From NCBI RefSeq assembly GCF_000015165.1, contig NC_009485.1, positions 1,116,001-1,180,000 on the forward strand: a DNA stretch of 64,000 nucleotides, in the 5' to 3' direction. The translations under genes and the position numbers were made by a program. The stretch's first letter is position 1. Every line of letters begins with the position of its first letter. The notes beneath the pieces were generated by a model. That model was not told the DNA's origin, did not search any database, and worked only from the letters and a program-made list of their open reading frames with translations. Origin of the DNA: Bradyrhizobium sp. BTAi1 (lineage in GTDB: Bacteria > Pseudomonadota > Alphaproteobacteria > Rhizobiales > Xanthobacteraceae). Shown piece after piece: positions 56,771 through 64,000 of the stretch.

Positions 56771-57489
56771 GCGCGAACCCGTTCTCGCTCTGGGTCTATC
56801 TTGCGCAGTCGCCGCTGCTGTGGCTCACCGTCACGCTGGTGATCTACGCCGTGACGGATGCGGTATCGCTGCGCACGCGCAGGCATCCGCTCGCGAATCC
56901 GGTGTTGCACGCGATGTGGATCGTCGCCGCCTTCCTGCTTCTGACCGGCACGCCCTACACGACCTATTTCGCCGGTGCGCAATTCGTGCATTTCCTGCTC
57001 GGGCCGGCCACCGTGGCGCTTGCCGTGCCGCTCTACCAGAACCGCGGGATCGTGCTGCAGGCCATCGTGCCGATGCTGGCTGCGCTCATTGTCGGTTCGA
57101 TCACCGCGATCGTGTCGGTGATCCTGCTGGCCGAAGCCTTCGGTCTGCCGCAAGATGTCGTGCTGTCGCTGGCGCCGAAATCCGTCACGGCCGGCGTCGC
57201 CATGGGGATCAGCGAGTCGCTGCACGCAGATCCGTCGCTGACGGCCGTGGCCGTCGTGCTCACCGGCATTATCGGGGCGGTGATCGTCACGCCGCTGATG
57301 AATAGCACCGGCATCACCGATTTCCGCGCCCGGGGATTTGCAGCGGGTCTCGCAGCGCACGGCATCGGAACGGCGCGCGCGTTCCAGGTCGATGCGCTTG
57401 CCGGCACCTTCTCCGGTATCGCCATGAGCCTGAACGCGCTGGTGACGTCGTTTCTCGTTCCAATCGCGATCACGCTGTTGGTCCGGTGA
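56767..57489 (+). CDS. LrgB-family membrane protein
   Basis: 240 aa, about seven hydrophobic segments. Typical LrgB stretches are TGTPYTTYFAGAQFVHFLLG, LAPKSVTAGVAMGI and the end GIGTARAFQVD, with conserved AxGIGTA. Partner of the preceding LrgA-type protein. Usual family length. Confidence 0.9.
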   Translation: MSANPFSLWVYLAQSPLLWLTVTLVIYAVTDAVSLRTRRHPLANPVLHAMWIVAAFLLLTGTPYTTYFAGAQFVHFLLGPATVALAVPLYQNRGIVLQAIVPMLAALIVGSITAIVSVILLAEAFGLPQDVVLSLAPKSVTAGVAMGISESLHADPSLTAVAVVLTGIIGAVIVTPLMNSTGITDFRARGFAAGLAAHGIGTARAFQVDALAGTFSGIAMSLNALVTSFLVPIAITLLVR

Positions 57490-57534
57490 ATTTCGGGCTT
57501 GCCTTGGCGGCTCGGAAGTGAACCTGCTGCGGCC

Positions 57535-58320
57535 ATGATCTCTGCGACTCAAGGTGTGCTGGGCCTGTTGTGCGGCGCGATGGTCGGGTTCTCGCTCGGT
57601 CTCGTCGGCGGCGGCGGCTCGGTGCTGGCGGTGCCGTTGATGGTCTATGTGGTCGGCGTGCCGGAGCCGCATATCGCGATCGGCTCCAGCGCGATCGCAG
57701 TCGCCACCAATGCCGCGGTCAACCTCGTCAATCATGCCCGCGGCGGCACCGTGATCTGGCCGATCGCGGCGTTGTTTGCTGTGGCTGGGATCGTCGGCGC
57801 GTTCGGCGGCTCGCTGCTCGGCAAGATGGTCGACGGCCAGAAGCTCCTGGCTTTGTTCGCGCTGGTGATGATGGTGATCGCCATGCTGATGCTGAAGACG
57901 CGCGCCCGCGTCGGCATTCCCGACGTGAAGATGAGCATGGCCAATTTTCCGGCCATTCTCGGCTTCGGGCTCGCCACCGGGACGCTGTCCGGCTTCTTCG
58001 GCATCGGCGGCGGCTTCCTGATCGTGCCGGCCTTGATGGCCGCGACGGGCATGCCGATCATGAATGCGGTGAGCTCGTCGCTGGTGGCCGTCACCACTTT
58101 CGGACTGACCACCGCGGCGAGCTACGCCTGGTCGGGGCTCGTCGCCTGGGATCTGGCCGGCCTCTTTATCGCGGGTGGGATCGCCGGCGGCCTTGCCGGC
58201 ACCCGTCTGGCGCGCCATCTTGCCGAGCGGCGTGGCGCATTGAACGTGGTGTTTTCGATCGTGATCGCGGCGGTGGCGCTTTATATGCTCACGCGCAGCC
58301 TATTGCATATCTGGAGCTGA
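57535..58320 (+). CDS. TauE/SafE-family permease
   Basis: 261 aa from the ATG at 57535; a TTG at 57499 would only add residues of non-hydrophobic character. The two glycine-rich half-repeats are LGLVGGGGSVLAVPLMVYVV and LSGFFGIGGGFLIVPALM, typical of TauE/SafE (DUF81) permeases, with about eight helices. These carry sulfonates, sulfite or other organic anions. Orientation and spacing link it to the DsbA-like gene 5 bp downstream. Confidence 0.87.
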   Translation: MISATQGVLGLLCGAMVGFSLGLVGGGGSVLAVPLMVYVVGVPEPHIAIGSSAIAVATNAAVNLVNHARGGTVIWPIAALFAVAGIVGAFGGSLLGKMVDGQKLLALFALVMMVIAMLMLKTRARVGIPDVKMSMANFPAILGFGLATGTLSGFFGIGGGFLIVPALMAATGMPIMNAVSSSLVAVTTFGLTTAASYAWSGLVAWDLAGLFIAGGIAGGLAGTRLARHLAERRGALNVVFSIVIAAVALYMLTRSLLHIWS

Positions 58321-58325
58321 TCTTG

Positions 58326-58988
58326 ATGACACGCGGCCCATCGGATTTGACCATGTTCGACACCAATCGGCGCGGCGTTCTCGGTGCCTTAGGCGCTGGC
58401 GTTGCGCTGTCCCTGTGGCCGCGTGCAAGCCGCGCGCAGGAGGCCGACGAGCCGGACGAAGCCTCGGTGCTGCGCGACCCCGATGCGCCGGTGCTCGGCA
58501 ACGCGGCAGGCGACATCGCGATCGTCGAATGGTTCGACTACAATTGTCCGTATTGCCGCAAGCTCGATCCCGAACTGCACCAGGTCGTGCATGACGACGG
58601 CAAGGTACGCTGGGTCCTGAAGGAGTGGCCGATCCTCGGGCCGGTGTCGGTCGTCGCGGCGCGGATGGCGCTGGCCTGCAAATATCAGGACAAATACGCC
58701 AGGGCGCATGAGGCCCTGATCGGCACCAGTTCCAAGCTGACGGAGCCGCGGATCGACGAGCTTCTTTCCGAGGCAGGCATCGATGTCGATCGCGCCAAGC
58801 GCGATCTCGCTGCCAACGCCAAGGCCATCGACGCCATGCTGGCGCGGAACGACAAGCAAGCGCGCGGGCTGCGCTTTCGCGGCACGCCGTCCTTCATCGT
58901 GGGCAAGTTCAGGGTGCCGGGCGTGCTGACAATGGCGCAGTTCGAGCAGGTGATCGCCGATGCGCGCAAAGCCGCGGCCGCCAAATAG
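58326..58988 (+). CDS. DsbA-like thiol oxidoreductase with Tat-like signal
   Basis: 220 aa from the ATG at 58326; the frame runs far upstream through the permease gene but that is not used. The leader NRRGVLGALGAGVALSLWP has a twin-arginine pattern and ends near SRAQ. The thioredoxin-fold active site is FDYNCPYCRKLDP (CPYC), and the cis-Pro loop is GTPSFIVG. It should introduce or isomerise disulfides in the periplasm; DsbB is encoded in the same window. CPYC differs from the CPHC of E. coli DsbA, as in many alphaproteobacterial DsbA/DsbG-like proteins. Confidence 0.9.
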   Translation: MTRGPSDLTMFDTNRRGVLGALGAGVALSLWPRASRAQEADEPDEASVLRDPDAPVLGNAAGDIAIVEWFDYNCPYCRKLDPELHQVVHDDGKVRWVLKEWPILGPVSVVAARMALACKYQDKYARAHEALIGTSSKLTEPRIDELLSEAGIDVDRAKRDLAANAKAIDAMLARNDKQARGLRFRGTPSFIVGKFRVPGVLTMAQFEQVIADARKAAAAK

Positions 58989-59012
58989 GCGGCGTTGCGA
59001 TTTGACAAGCAA

Positions 59013-59044
59013 AGGGCGCCTTGACCCGGAGGTCGAGGCGCCCT
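59013..59044. terminator. bidirectional hairpin terminator
   Basis: A 14-bp stem with one G-T wobble and the loop CGGA, between the 3' ends of the DsbA-like gene and the convergent small membrane gene. On the minus strand the stem is followed by TTTGCTTG. Confidence 0.55.
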
Positions 59045-59094
59045 GGAAATGACAGCGCTGCGTGCGTGACTTTGCCGGCGTCAGTTAGCGCCTG

Positions 59095-59301
59095 TTACTT
59101 GGACGAGATGCGCACCCAATCGTCATGCGCGCGGGTCTTCAGCGAATTCCAGCTGTCCGCGGCGACGTCCCAGTTCACGATGGTCCGGCGGCTCTGCGCG
59201 GTCGGCCCGTTGGCGACCTCCGAGGTCTGCATCGAATCATGGATGTAGACTCCGAATCCGAGCAGTAGCGCACCCAGGATCATTCCCACGAATGTCCGCA
59301 T
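59095..59301 (-). CDS. small single-pass membrane protein
   Basis: 68 aa. The ATG at 59301 is favoured because GGAG lies 9 bases upstream; an ATG at 59307 is too close to it. One hydrophobic helix near the N-terminus (TFVGMILGALLLGFGVYIH) is followed by a polar 45-residue tail ending in WNSLKTRAHDDWVRISSK. No family recognised. It probably sits in the inner membrane with the tail in the periplasm. Confidence 0.6.
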   Translation of the reverse strand: MRTFVGMILGALLLGFGVYIHDSMQTSEVANGPTAQSRRTIVNWDVAADSWNSLKTRAHDDWVRISSK

Positions 59302-59391
59302 GATCATGTTCTCCAGTGTGACGGCCGACAACGCCGCCGCCCTAGCTTGGTTCCGCCATCACGGCGGAAGGTTCAGGCGCGATTGCACCGA

Positions 59392-60246
59392 CTAAGTGCG
59401 TGGTTTTTCGGGACGCGATTCTGGCGCGGATGTGACCAGATTGAGCGATTTGAGCTCGTCGGGCTTGAACGTGAACAGCTGGTCATGCGGCGTTTCCATC
59501 GCATGCACCCAGACCTTCAGATCGATGCCCATATCGGCCAGGTGGCGCTGGCAGCGTGCCGAGATGTTCTGCGCCCGGCTCATGTCGTCGCCGGATCGCG
59601 CCGCGCTGGCGGTTCGGACGGCGGCAATCTGGTGCACGCCGATCACGGCGCGCTCGCCGGCGCGTCGCTCGATGCCGCCGGCGAAAACGAGCGGACAGGA
59701 TGAGGCGCAATATTTGCCGGCCTCGATCTCCGTCGCGAATTTGCGTGTGCGGATGAGCCGGCCCATCGCAAGCGCATCCGCGACCGAGCCGCCCGGCGAG
59801 TTCAGCACGACGGTCCTGATATATTCGCCGTGCCGTTCGACCTCCTCCGTGAAGGCGCGTGCGCTGCCGGGCGTGATCGTGCCCGTCGCATAGAGCCGTC
59901 CGCCGCCGCGCAGCTCGAGGCTGAGCGGCTGCTCCAGCGCGGGATCGCCGGTCGGCAGCGCCATCAGCCGCTTCAACAGCGGCGCCAGCACCGAGGGCGT
60001 CTCCGGCTGTTCGGGCTGGATGTCGAGCTGAGGCGATGCTGCGTCGGAGCCGAGCCCGGTGTGATTGATCTCGACGAGATCGGCCGCAAGCACGGCAATG
60101 CTGACGACGAGGACAGCGCGAAAGATCCAGCGCAGGATGCTTTCGTCGGGATTGCCGGCGAGCCATGCATGGAGGTGCCGATGCAGAGCGGACCCCACGG
60201 GATTACTTCCCGATCCGGGCCGACGATAGCGACGTGACGTTCTCAT
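59392..60246 (-). CDS. ClpP-fold membrane-anchored protein (COG3904-like)
   Basis: 284 aa from the ATG at 60246. One membrane anchor lies near residues 38-58 (IFRAVLVVSIAVLAADLV). The rest resembles the crotonase/ClpP fold: VVLNSPGGSVADALAMGRLI matches the oxyanion NSPGG loop, and GKYCASSCPLVFAGG the region of the ClpP catalytic serine helix, here flanked by two cysteines. VIGVHQIAA could supply the His. Predicted periplasmic. A protease activity is plausible but not shown. It overlaps the preceding minus-strand gene by 44 bp. Confidence 0.7.
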   Translation of the reverse strand: MRTSRRYRRPGSGSNPVGSALHRHLHAWLAGNPDESILRWIFRAVLVVSIAVLAADLVEINHTGLGSDAASPQLDIQPEQPETPSVLAPLLKRLMALPTGDPALEQPLSLELRGGGRLYATGTITPGSARAFTEEVERHGEYIRTVVLNSPGGSVADALAMGRLIRTRKFATEIEAGKYCASSCPLVFAGGIERRAGERAVIGVHQIAAVRTASAARSGDDMSRAQNISARCQRHLADMGIDLKVWVHAMETPHDQLFTFKPDELKSLNLVTSAPESRPEKPRT

Positions 60247-61558
60247 CGCCGGCAGCCGCCGTAGCTGGTGCGGGCGGTTCGACCGCCATCGCCGCAGCCG
60301 GTTCGCCGGAGGTCGAGACGGGCCGTGCCTCGGCCGCTCGCCGTGCGTCCTCGACCTCGCGTGCGATCTGCAGGGCCGTGACAAGGTCGCTTGCGGTCAG
60401 GCTGGACGCGCTCGCGACCGGCAGACCTTCACGGCGGATCGCGGCATGCACGACGCAGAGGATCAGGACCAGCACCGCTGGCATGAGGTCGATGGAGATT
60501 GCACCGGCCCAGCTCGGAATGAAGTCGCCGGCATAGCGCAGCACCGCTTCGGCCGGCGACAAGCTCTGGAACCGGGTCGGCTCGATGCGCGGCAGCGCCA
60601 GGATCTTGTCCGCGGCATCCGCAAGCGATGCCGCCTGGGTCGCAATCGCGCCTTCGACCTTGCCGACCACGGCGGTCTGCCGCTCGGCGAGATCGCCGCT
60701 GCGTCCGCCGGCGGCTGGAGCGATGAAGCCCGACGACAGCGAGGTCGCAGCGCGCTTCACCGCGGGCGCGACCGAGGTCTGCTGCAGATTGGCGATCACG
60801 CCCATCAGGTTCAGCGACTCCGTGGCGAAGGCGTCGCTGCGCGTGGCGATCGGGCCGCGGTCGGAGATCAGCTCGCGCATCTTGGCGAGGCTCTTGCTAC
60901 CCTGCTCATAAAGCCCGGAGACGCGCTTGCCGGATTCCTGCACCTGTTGTCCGAGCCCGTCGAGCTGTGTCGACATCTGGCTGAGCAACTGCACGACCGT
61001 GCCCGAACCCGAGGTGCCGGTGAGTGAGCCGGCGCGCTCCGCTTCCGCGAGCTTGGCGAAGCGGGACGAGGCGAGCTGGATGTCGGGAAGCAGGCTCTGC
61101 GCCGCAATCGCCTGGCTGTTGGCCCGGTCGAGATCGCGCGTGTAGTTCTGCACCGTGATCGCAAGGTGCTGCTGGATTGCGGCGGCGCCGGCCAGCGCCG
61201 AGGCATTCAGCCAGGACGACATCGCGACGATCATCAGCGAGCCCAGCAGCATGCAGCCGGCCATCAGCAGCCGTCCGACCAGGCTGGTGACGTGCGGCAT
61301 GAACTGCATCATGAACACCCAGAAGGCGTAGATGCCGACCGAGACCGCGACGGAATAGATGACTGCGGCGAAGAACACCGTGGTTGCGCTGCCATTGAGC
61401 AGCTCGCGAACGCCAAGATAAGTGTAGACGCCGGCGGCGAGCGCCAGGATCGCCGTGGTGAGCTTGAGCGTGATCTCGAGACGGTTCACGCCATTGGCGA
61501 GCAGGACGGCGGTGGGCCGGGCGGACGACAGCGCCACGGGCGTGGAAAGCGAGGGCAT
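60203..61558 (-). CDS. hypothetical multi-pass membrane protein with coiled coil
   Basis: 451 aa. Three hydrophobic segments occur between about 30 and 120. A long helical periplasmic part follows (about 125-345; QNYTRDLDRANSQAIAAQSL, LDGLGQQVQESGKRVSGLY), then a further membrane helix near 365-385 (SIDLMPAVLVLILCVVHAAI), and an Ala-rich C-terminal tail. No family recognised. It is transcribed just before, and overlaps, the ClpP-fold gene, so the two may form a membrane pair. Confidence 0.65.
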   Translation of the reverse strand: MPSLSTPVALSSARPTAVLLANGVNRLEITLKLTTAILALAAGVYTYLGVRELLNGSATTVFFAAVIYSVAVSVGIYAFWVFMMQFMPHVTSLVGRLLMAGCMLLGSLMIVAMSSWLNASALAGAAAIQQHLAITVQNYTRDLDRANSQAIAAQSLLPDIQLASSRFAKLAEAERAGSLTGTSGSGTVVQLLSQMSTQLDGLGQQVQESGKRVSGLYEQGSKSLAKMRELISDRGPIATRSDAFATESLNLMGVIANLQQTSVAPAVKRAATSLSSGFIAPAAGGRSGDLAERQTAVVGKVEGAIATQAASLADAADKILALPRIEPTRFQSLSPAEAVLRYAGDFIPSWAGAISIDLMPAVLVLILCVVHAAIRREGLPVASASSLTASDLVTALQIAREVEDARRAAEARPVSTSGEPAAAMAVEPPAPATAAAGDENVTSLSSARIGK

Positions 61559-61711
61559 GAGCGGACCTTCGGCGGCATCAAGACCGCCCTGAGCAGCGCC
61601 CCCGCTGTTTGGTTAAGGATCAAGTCATGCGACCAAATCCCGACGACATTGTGTCCCCTGGGTTACCGAACCGTCATGCGGATGGCCCGCTGGATGCAGC
61701 GTGCGCGTGAA

Positions 61712-62779
61712 TCAGCTCGTCAGCCAGCGCAGCAGCTCGACGTTCACTTCGCGCGGATAGCAATGGCTGAGATCGTCGATCTCGCGATAGACGACATCGG
61801 CGCCCGACTTGGCCAGCGCATCCCGCGTGTGCCGCGCGACCTCGACCGGGAACATCCAGTCGAGCTGGCCATGGACGATCTGGATCGGCAGTCCGCGCAG
61901 ACGATCGCGGTCGGCAATCTGGGCCATCAACGGATGGAAGGTCGCCGCGATGGGAGCGAGGTGGGTGAACGGCGAGCTGTGCTCCAGGCCGCTGACATAG
62001 CAGAACGTGCCGCCATCGCTCATCCCGGTCAGCAGCATCCGCGCGGGATCGATCGCCACCCGGCTGCGCACGAGATCGAGGATGCGCACCAGATTCGGCG
62101 TGTCGGCGTCGTCCCCCATCAATGCCCAGGTCGGACCCATCGCGGTCGGCGTCACCAGGATGGCGCCGAGGCTGCGCGCCGCGCGCAGCCAGCTCCACAG
62201 GAAATCGCGTCCATTGCCGCTGCCGCCATGCAACGCCATGACCAGCGGCCAGGCACGATCGGCCGTGTAGTATTCCGGCACGTAGAGCGAGAAGCCGCCC
62301 CGGTTGCCGATCTCATTGTGGTCGTGAAAGACGGTGTCCTTGCCGGCCGACGACGCTGCCAGCAGCTGGCGCAACGTGTCGTCCTGCTCGAACGTCGGTT
62401 CCAGGAAGAATTCGCTCAGCGGCGGCAACGTCGCCGCCAGCGGAAACAGCGCCTCGAGCGCGCGCGGCAGCTGGCGCAGCGCGCGGTACACATCGATCAG
62501 ATCACCTTCGCCACGCTGGACGGCGCGCAGGCCCGCAAACGACGCCAGCGCTGCCTCAGCAGCGGTGTCGAAGGCGATGCGGATATGGGCAAAATCGGCC
62601 GGCCATGCGGTGAGGTGGGACCGCGCGGTGTGCAGGACCTGATCGGGATCACCGATCTCGGTCATCACCTGGTCGAAATCCGGCGGGTTCAGATAACGCG
62701 CAACATAGGACAGAGCTTCGAGCGTCTGGAGCAGCGGCGGCAACACGATGAGGATGTCGTCCACCACGGCTTCTGTCAT
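61712..62779 (-). CDS. esterase/phospholipase-like alpha/beta hydrolase
   Basis: 355 aa from the ATG at 62779 with GGGAGA upstream. The C-terminal 200 residues form the hydrolase: ALHGGSGNGRDF (oxyanion), the nucleophile elbow GMSDGG, acid in HGQLDWMFP and His in DDLSHCYP. They resemble carboxylesterase or polyhydroxybutyrate-depolymerase-like enzymes. The first 140 residues are a helical extension without known motifs. No signal peptide. Substrate unknown. Confidence 0.75.
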   Translation of the reverse strand: MTEAVVDDILIVLPPLLQTLEALSYVARYLNPPDFDQVMTEIGDPDQVLHTARSHLTAWPADFAHIRIAFDTAAEAALASFAGLRAVQRGEGDLIDVYRALRQLPRALEALFPLAATLPPLSEFFLEPTFEQDDTLRQLLAASSAGKDTVFHDHNEIGNRGGFSLYVPEYYTADRAWPLVMALHGGSGNGRDFLWSWLRAARSLGAILVTPTAMGPTWALMGDDADTPNLVRILDLVRSRVAIDPARMLLTGMSDGGTFCYVSGLEHSSPFTHLAPIAATFHPLMAQIADRDRLRGLPIQIVHGQLDWMFPVEVARHTRDALAKSGADVVYREIDDLSHCYPREVNVELLRWLTS

Positions 62780-63068
62780 GCGGGTCTCCCTGGCCGAGCG
62801 GCCGAACTGTATCACCCGCTTACCCGCGAGCGCCTGCATGCAAACGCAAAATCGGAGGTGCGGGCAATGATCATTTTCCGAACGCGGCGGTTCCACGTCC
62901 CGGTAGGCCGCTCGGAGCCTCATAGCGATCGCTGTCGGCGGCCGATCGAGGCGGGCGGCGATGCGCGGTGTCTCCAGGGGACTGCGCCCAACTCGCCCCG
63001 CTTGGACGCGGAGGCGTTCCGACCGAAGGTCGATGGCCGGCTATGCCAGACCCAGCGACATCCGCCGC

Positions 63069-64000
63069 TCAGTGCAGCCGCGGCGCCTTGAGCAGCTTGG
63101 CGCGATCGGTCGAGGCCACGGTGACGTCGAAGGTGACGCCCTCGTGATGCACCGTGAGTGGCACGTCCACGCCGGCGTCGCCGAGCGCCCAGAGCTTGCG
63201 GTAGAATTCGCTCTGGCTCGTCACCTTGTCGCCATTGATGCCGAGGATGACGTCGCCGGCCTTCAATTCGGCGCGGGCGGCGGGGCCGTTGTTCGAGACG
63301 CCGATCACCACGACGCGATCGTCGACCTCGGTGGCGTAGAGGCCGAGCCAGGGCCGGGCCGGCTTGTTGACGCGGCCGAACCGCTTGAGATCGTCGATAA
63401 TCGGTTTCAGCAGATCGATCGGCACGATCATGTTGACGTGCTCAGATTTGTTGTCGCGCTCACGTTCGAGCTGCAGCGACCCGATGCCGATCAGCTCGCC
63501 CTTGGCCGAGAGCAGGGCAGTGCCGCCCCAATTCGGATGCGCCGGATGGGTGAAGATCGCCTCGTCCAGCAGATATTCCCAATAGCCGGCGAATTCCTGC
63601 TTGGCGATGATCTGGCTGGCGACGGATCGCGTGCGGCCGCCGGCGCCACCGAGCACCACCTGATCGCCAATCTTGGCAGACTCCGAGGAGCCGAGCGGCA
63701 ATGCCGGCAGGTCAAGCTGCCCGAGCGCCTGCACCAGACCGAAGCCGGTGGCGAAATCGAACCCCAGCACGTGGCCTTCGACCACCCGGCCATCGTTGAG
63801 GTGCAGCCAGACGGATTCGGCCTCGGTGATGAGATAACCGATCGTGAGCACCAGGCCTTCGTCGATCACGACCGCATTGCCGGCGCGTTCGGTGCCGAGC
63901 GTCTCCGCGCTGAACGCGTCGGCGGGAATGATCGCGTGCAGGCCCACGATCGAGGACAAGGCGTGATCAAGATCATATTGGTAATCTTCGGCGCGAGGCT
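63069..64000 (-). CDS. HtrA-like protein with PDZ domain, catalytic triad lost (partial, runs off the window)
   Basis: The frame stays open to the right edge, so the true start is outside; a TTG at 63959 is not needed. The trypsin-like part shows the S1C layout, but each catalytic position differs. The usual LTNAHVV reads LTIGYLI (His to Tyr), the TDLAV segment reads TGFGLV (Asp lost), and GNSGG reads PNWGG (Ser to Trp). A PDZ domain follows (RPWLGLYATEVDDRVVV, LKAGDVILGINGD). It should bind peptides through PDZ but not cleave them. It may be a chaperone or adaptor in the periplasm or at the membrane; no signal peptide can be judged from the visible part. Confidence 0.78.
   Translation of the reverse strand, partial: PRAEDYQYDLDHALSSIVGLHAIIPADAFSAETLGTERAGNAVVIDEGLVLTIGYLITEAESVWLHLNDGRVVEGHVLGFDFATGFGLVQALGQLDLPALPLGSSESAKIGDQVVLGGAGGRTRSVASQIIAKQEFAGYWEYLLDEAIFTHPAHPNWGGTALLSAKGELIGIGSLQLERERDNKSEHVNMIVPIDLLKPIIDDLKRFGRVNKPARPWLGLYATEVDDRVVVIGVSNNGPAARAELKAGDVILGINGDKVTSQSEFYRKLWALGDAGVDVPLTVHHEGVTFDVTVASTDRAKLLKAPRLH

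Noticed and set aside
57570..58325. A long upstream extension of the DsbA-like frame
   Set aside because: It overlaps the permease gene and lacks protein character; the Tat-like leader starts at 58326.
1..64000. CRISPR arrays, insertion sequences, rRNA and phage genes
   Set aside because: No short regularly spaced repeats, transposases, rRNA or phage structural genes were recognised.

Overview
The window is GC-rich DNA with dense, mostly co-oriented genes, typical of an alphaproteobacterium of the Bradyrhizobium/Rhodopseudomonas group. The assignment rests on overall protein character and on a palindromic intergenic element of the type scattered through such genomes. It is inference, because no taxonomic marker gene is present.

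Layout. (1) 43-5234: a tight plus-strand run of two GT4 glycosyltransferases, an FMO-like flavoprotein and an ATP-grasp ligase, closed by a hairpin, with a small minus-strand membrane protein facing it. (2) 6088-11458: a small helical protein, an OafA-type acyltransferase, a palindromic repeat and a divergent second-type Mfd (transcription-repair coupling factor) paralogue. (3) 11459-12371: about 0.9 kb without a convincing gene, ending in the leader of the main operon. (4) 12372-52350: a 40-kb, ten-gene plus-strand operon that is the centre of the window. It holds an MbtH-like protein, a type II thioesterase, a SyrP/TauD-type aspartyl beta-hydroxylase, three NRPSs (3235, 2187 and 5467 aa), an alpha/beta hydrolase, a PvdE/SyrD-type ABC exporter, an N-hydroxyornithine acetyltransferase and an ornithine N5-monooxygenase. 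(5) 52512-64000: ordinary chromosome with a small unknown protein, tRNA-Leu(CAA), dsbB, an AbrB-type permease, two small Cys-motif periplasmic proteins, lrgAB-like genes, a TauE/SafE permease, a DsbA-like oxidoreductase, small or unknown membrane proteins, an esterase-like protein and an HtrA-like protein that has lost its catalytic triad and runs off the right edge.

How the main system works. The NRPS order read from motifs is FAAL-T | C-A-T-E | C-A-T || C-A-T | C(dual E/C)-A-T || C-A-T-E | C-A-T-E | C-A-T | C-A-T-TE. Specificity residues read by eye give Asp, Gly, Phe, Gly, N5-acyl-N5-hydroxy-Orn, a Ser-like but non-canonical residue, Gly, N5-acyl-N5-hydroxy-Orn. With the accessory enzymes the predicted product is fatty acyl-D-(beta-OH)Asp-Gly-D-Phe-Gly-D-AcOHOrn-D-(Ser?)-Gly-AcOHOrn. 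This is an acylated octapeptide with one beta-hydroxyaspartate and two hydroxamates, which together make a complete hexadentate iron(III) site. No TonB receptor, ferric reductase or sigma factor for it lies in the window. I do not recognise this exact peptide as a described siderophore. Two Gly adenylation domains, in the second and third NRPS, are copies in a near-identical 1.6-kb direct repeat, which points to recent module copying or gene conversion.
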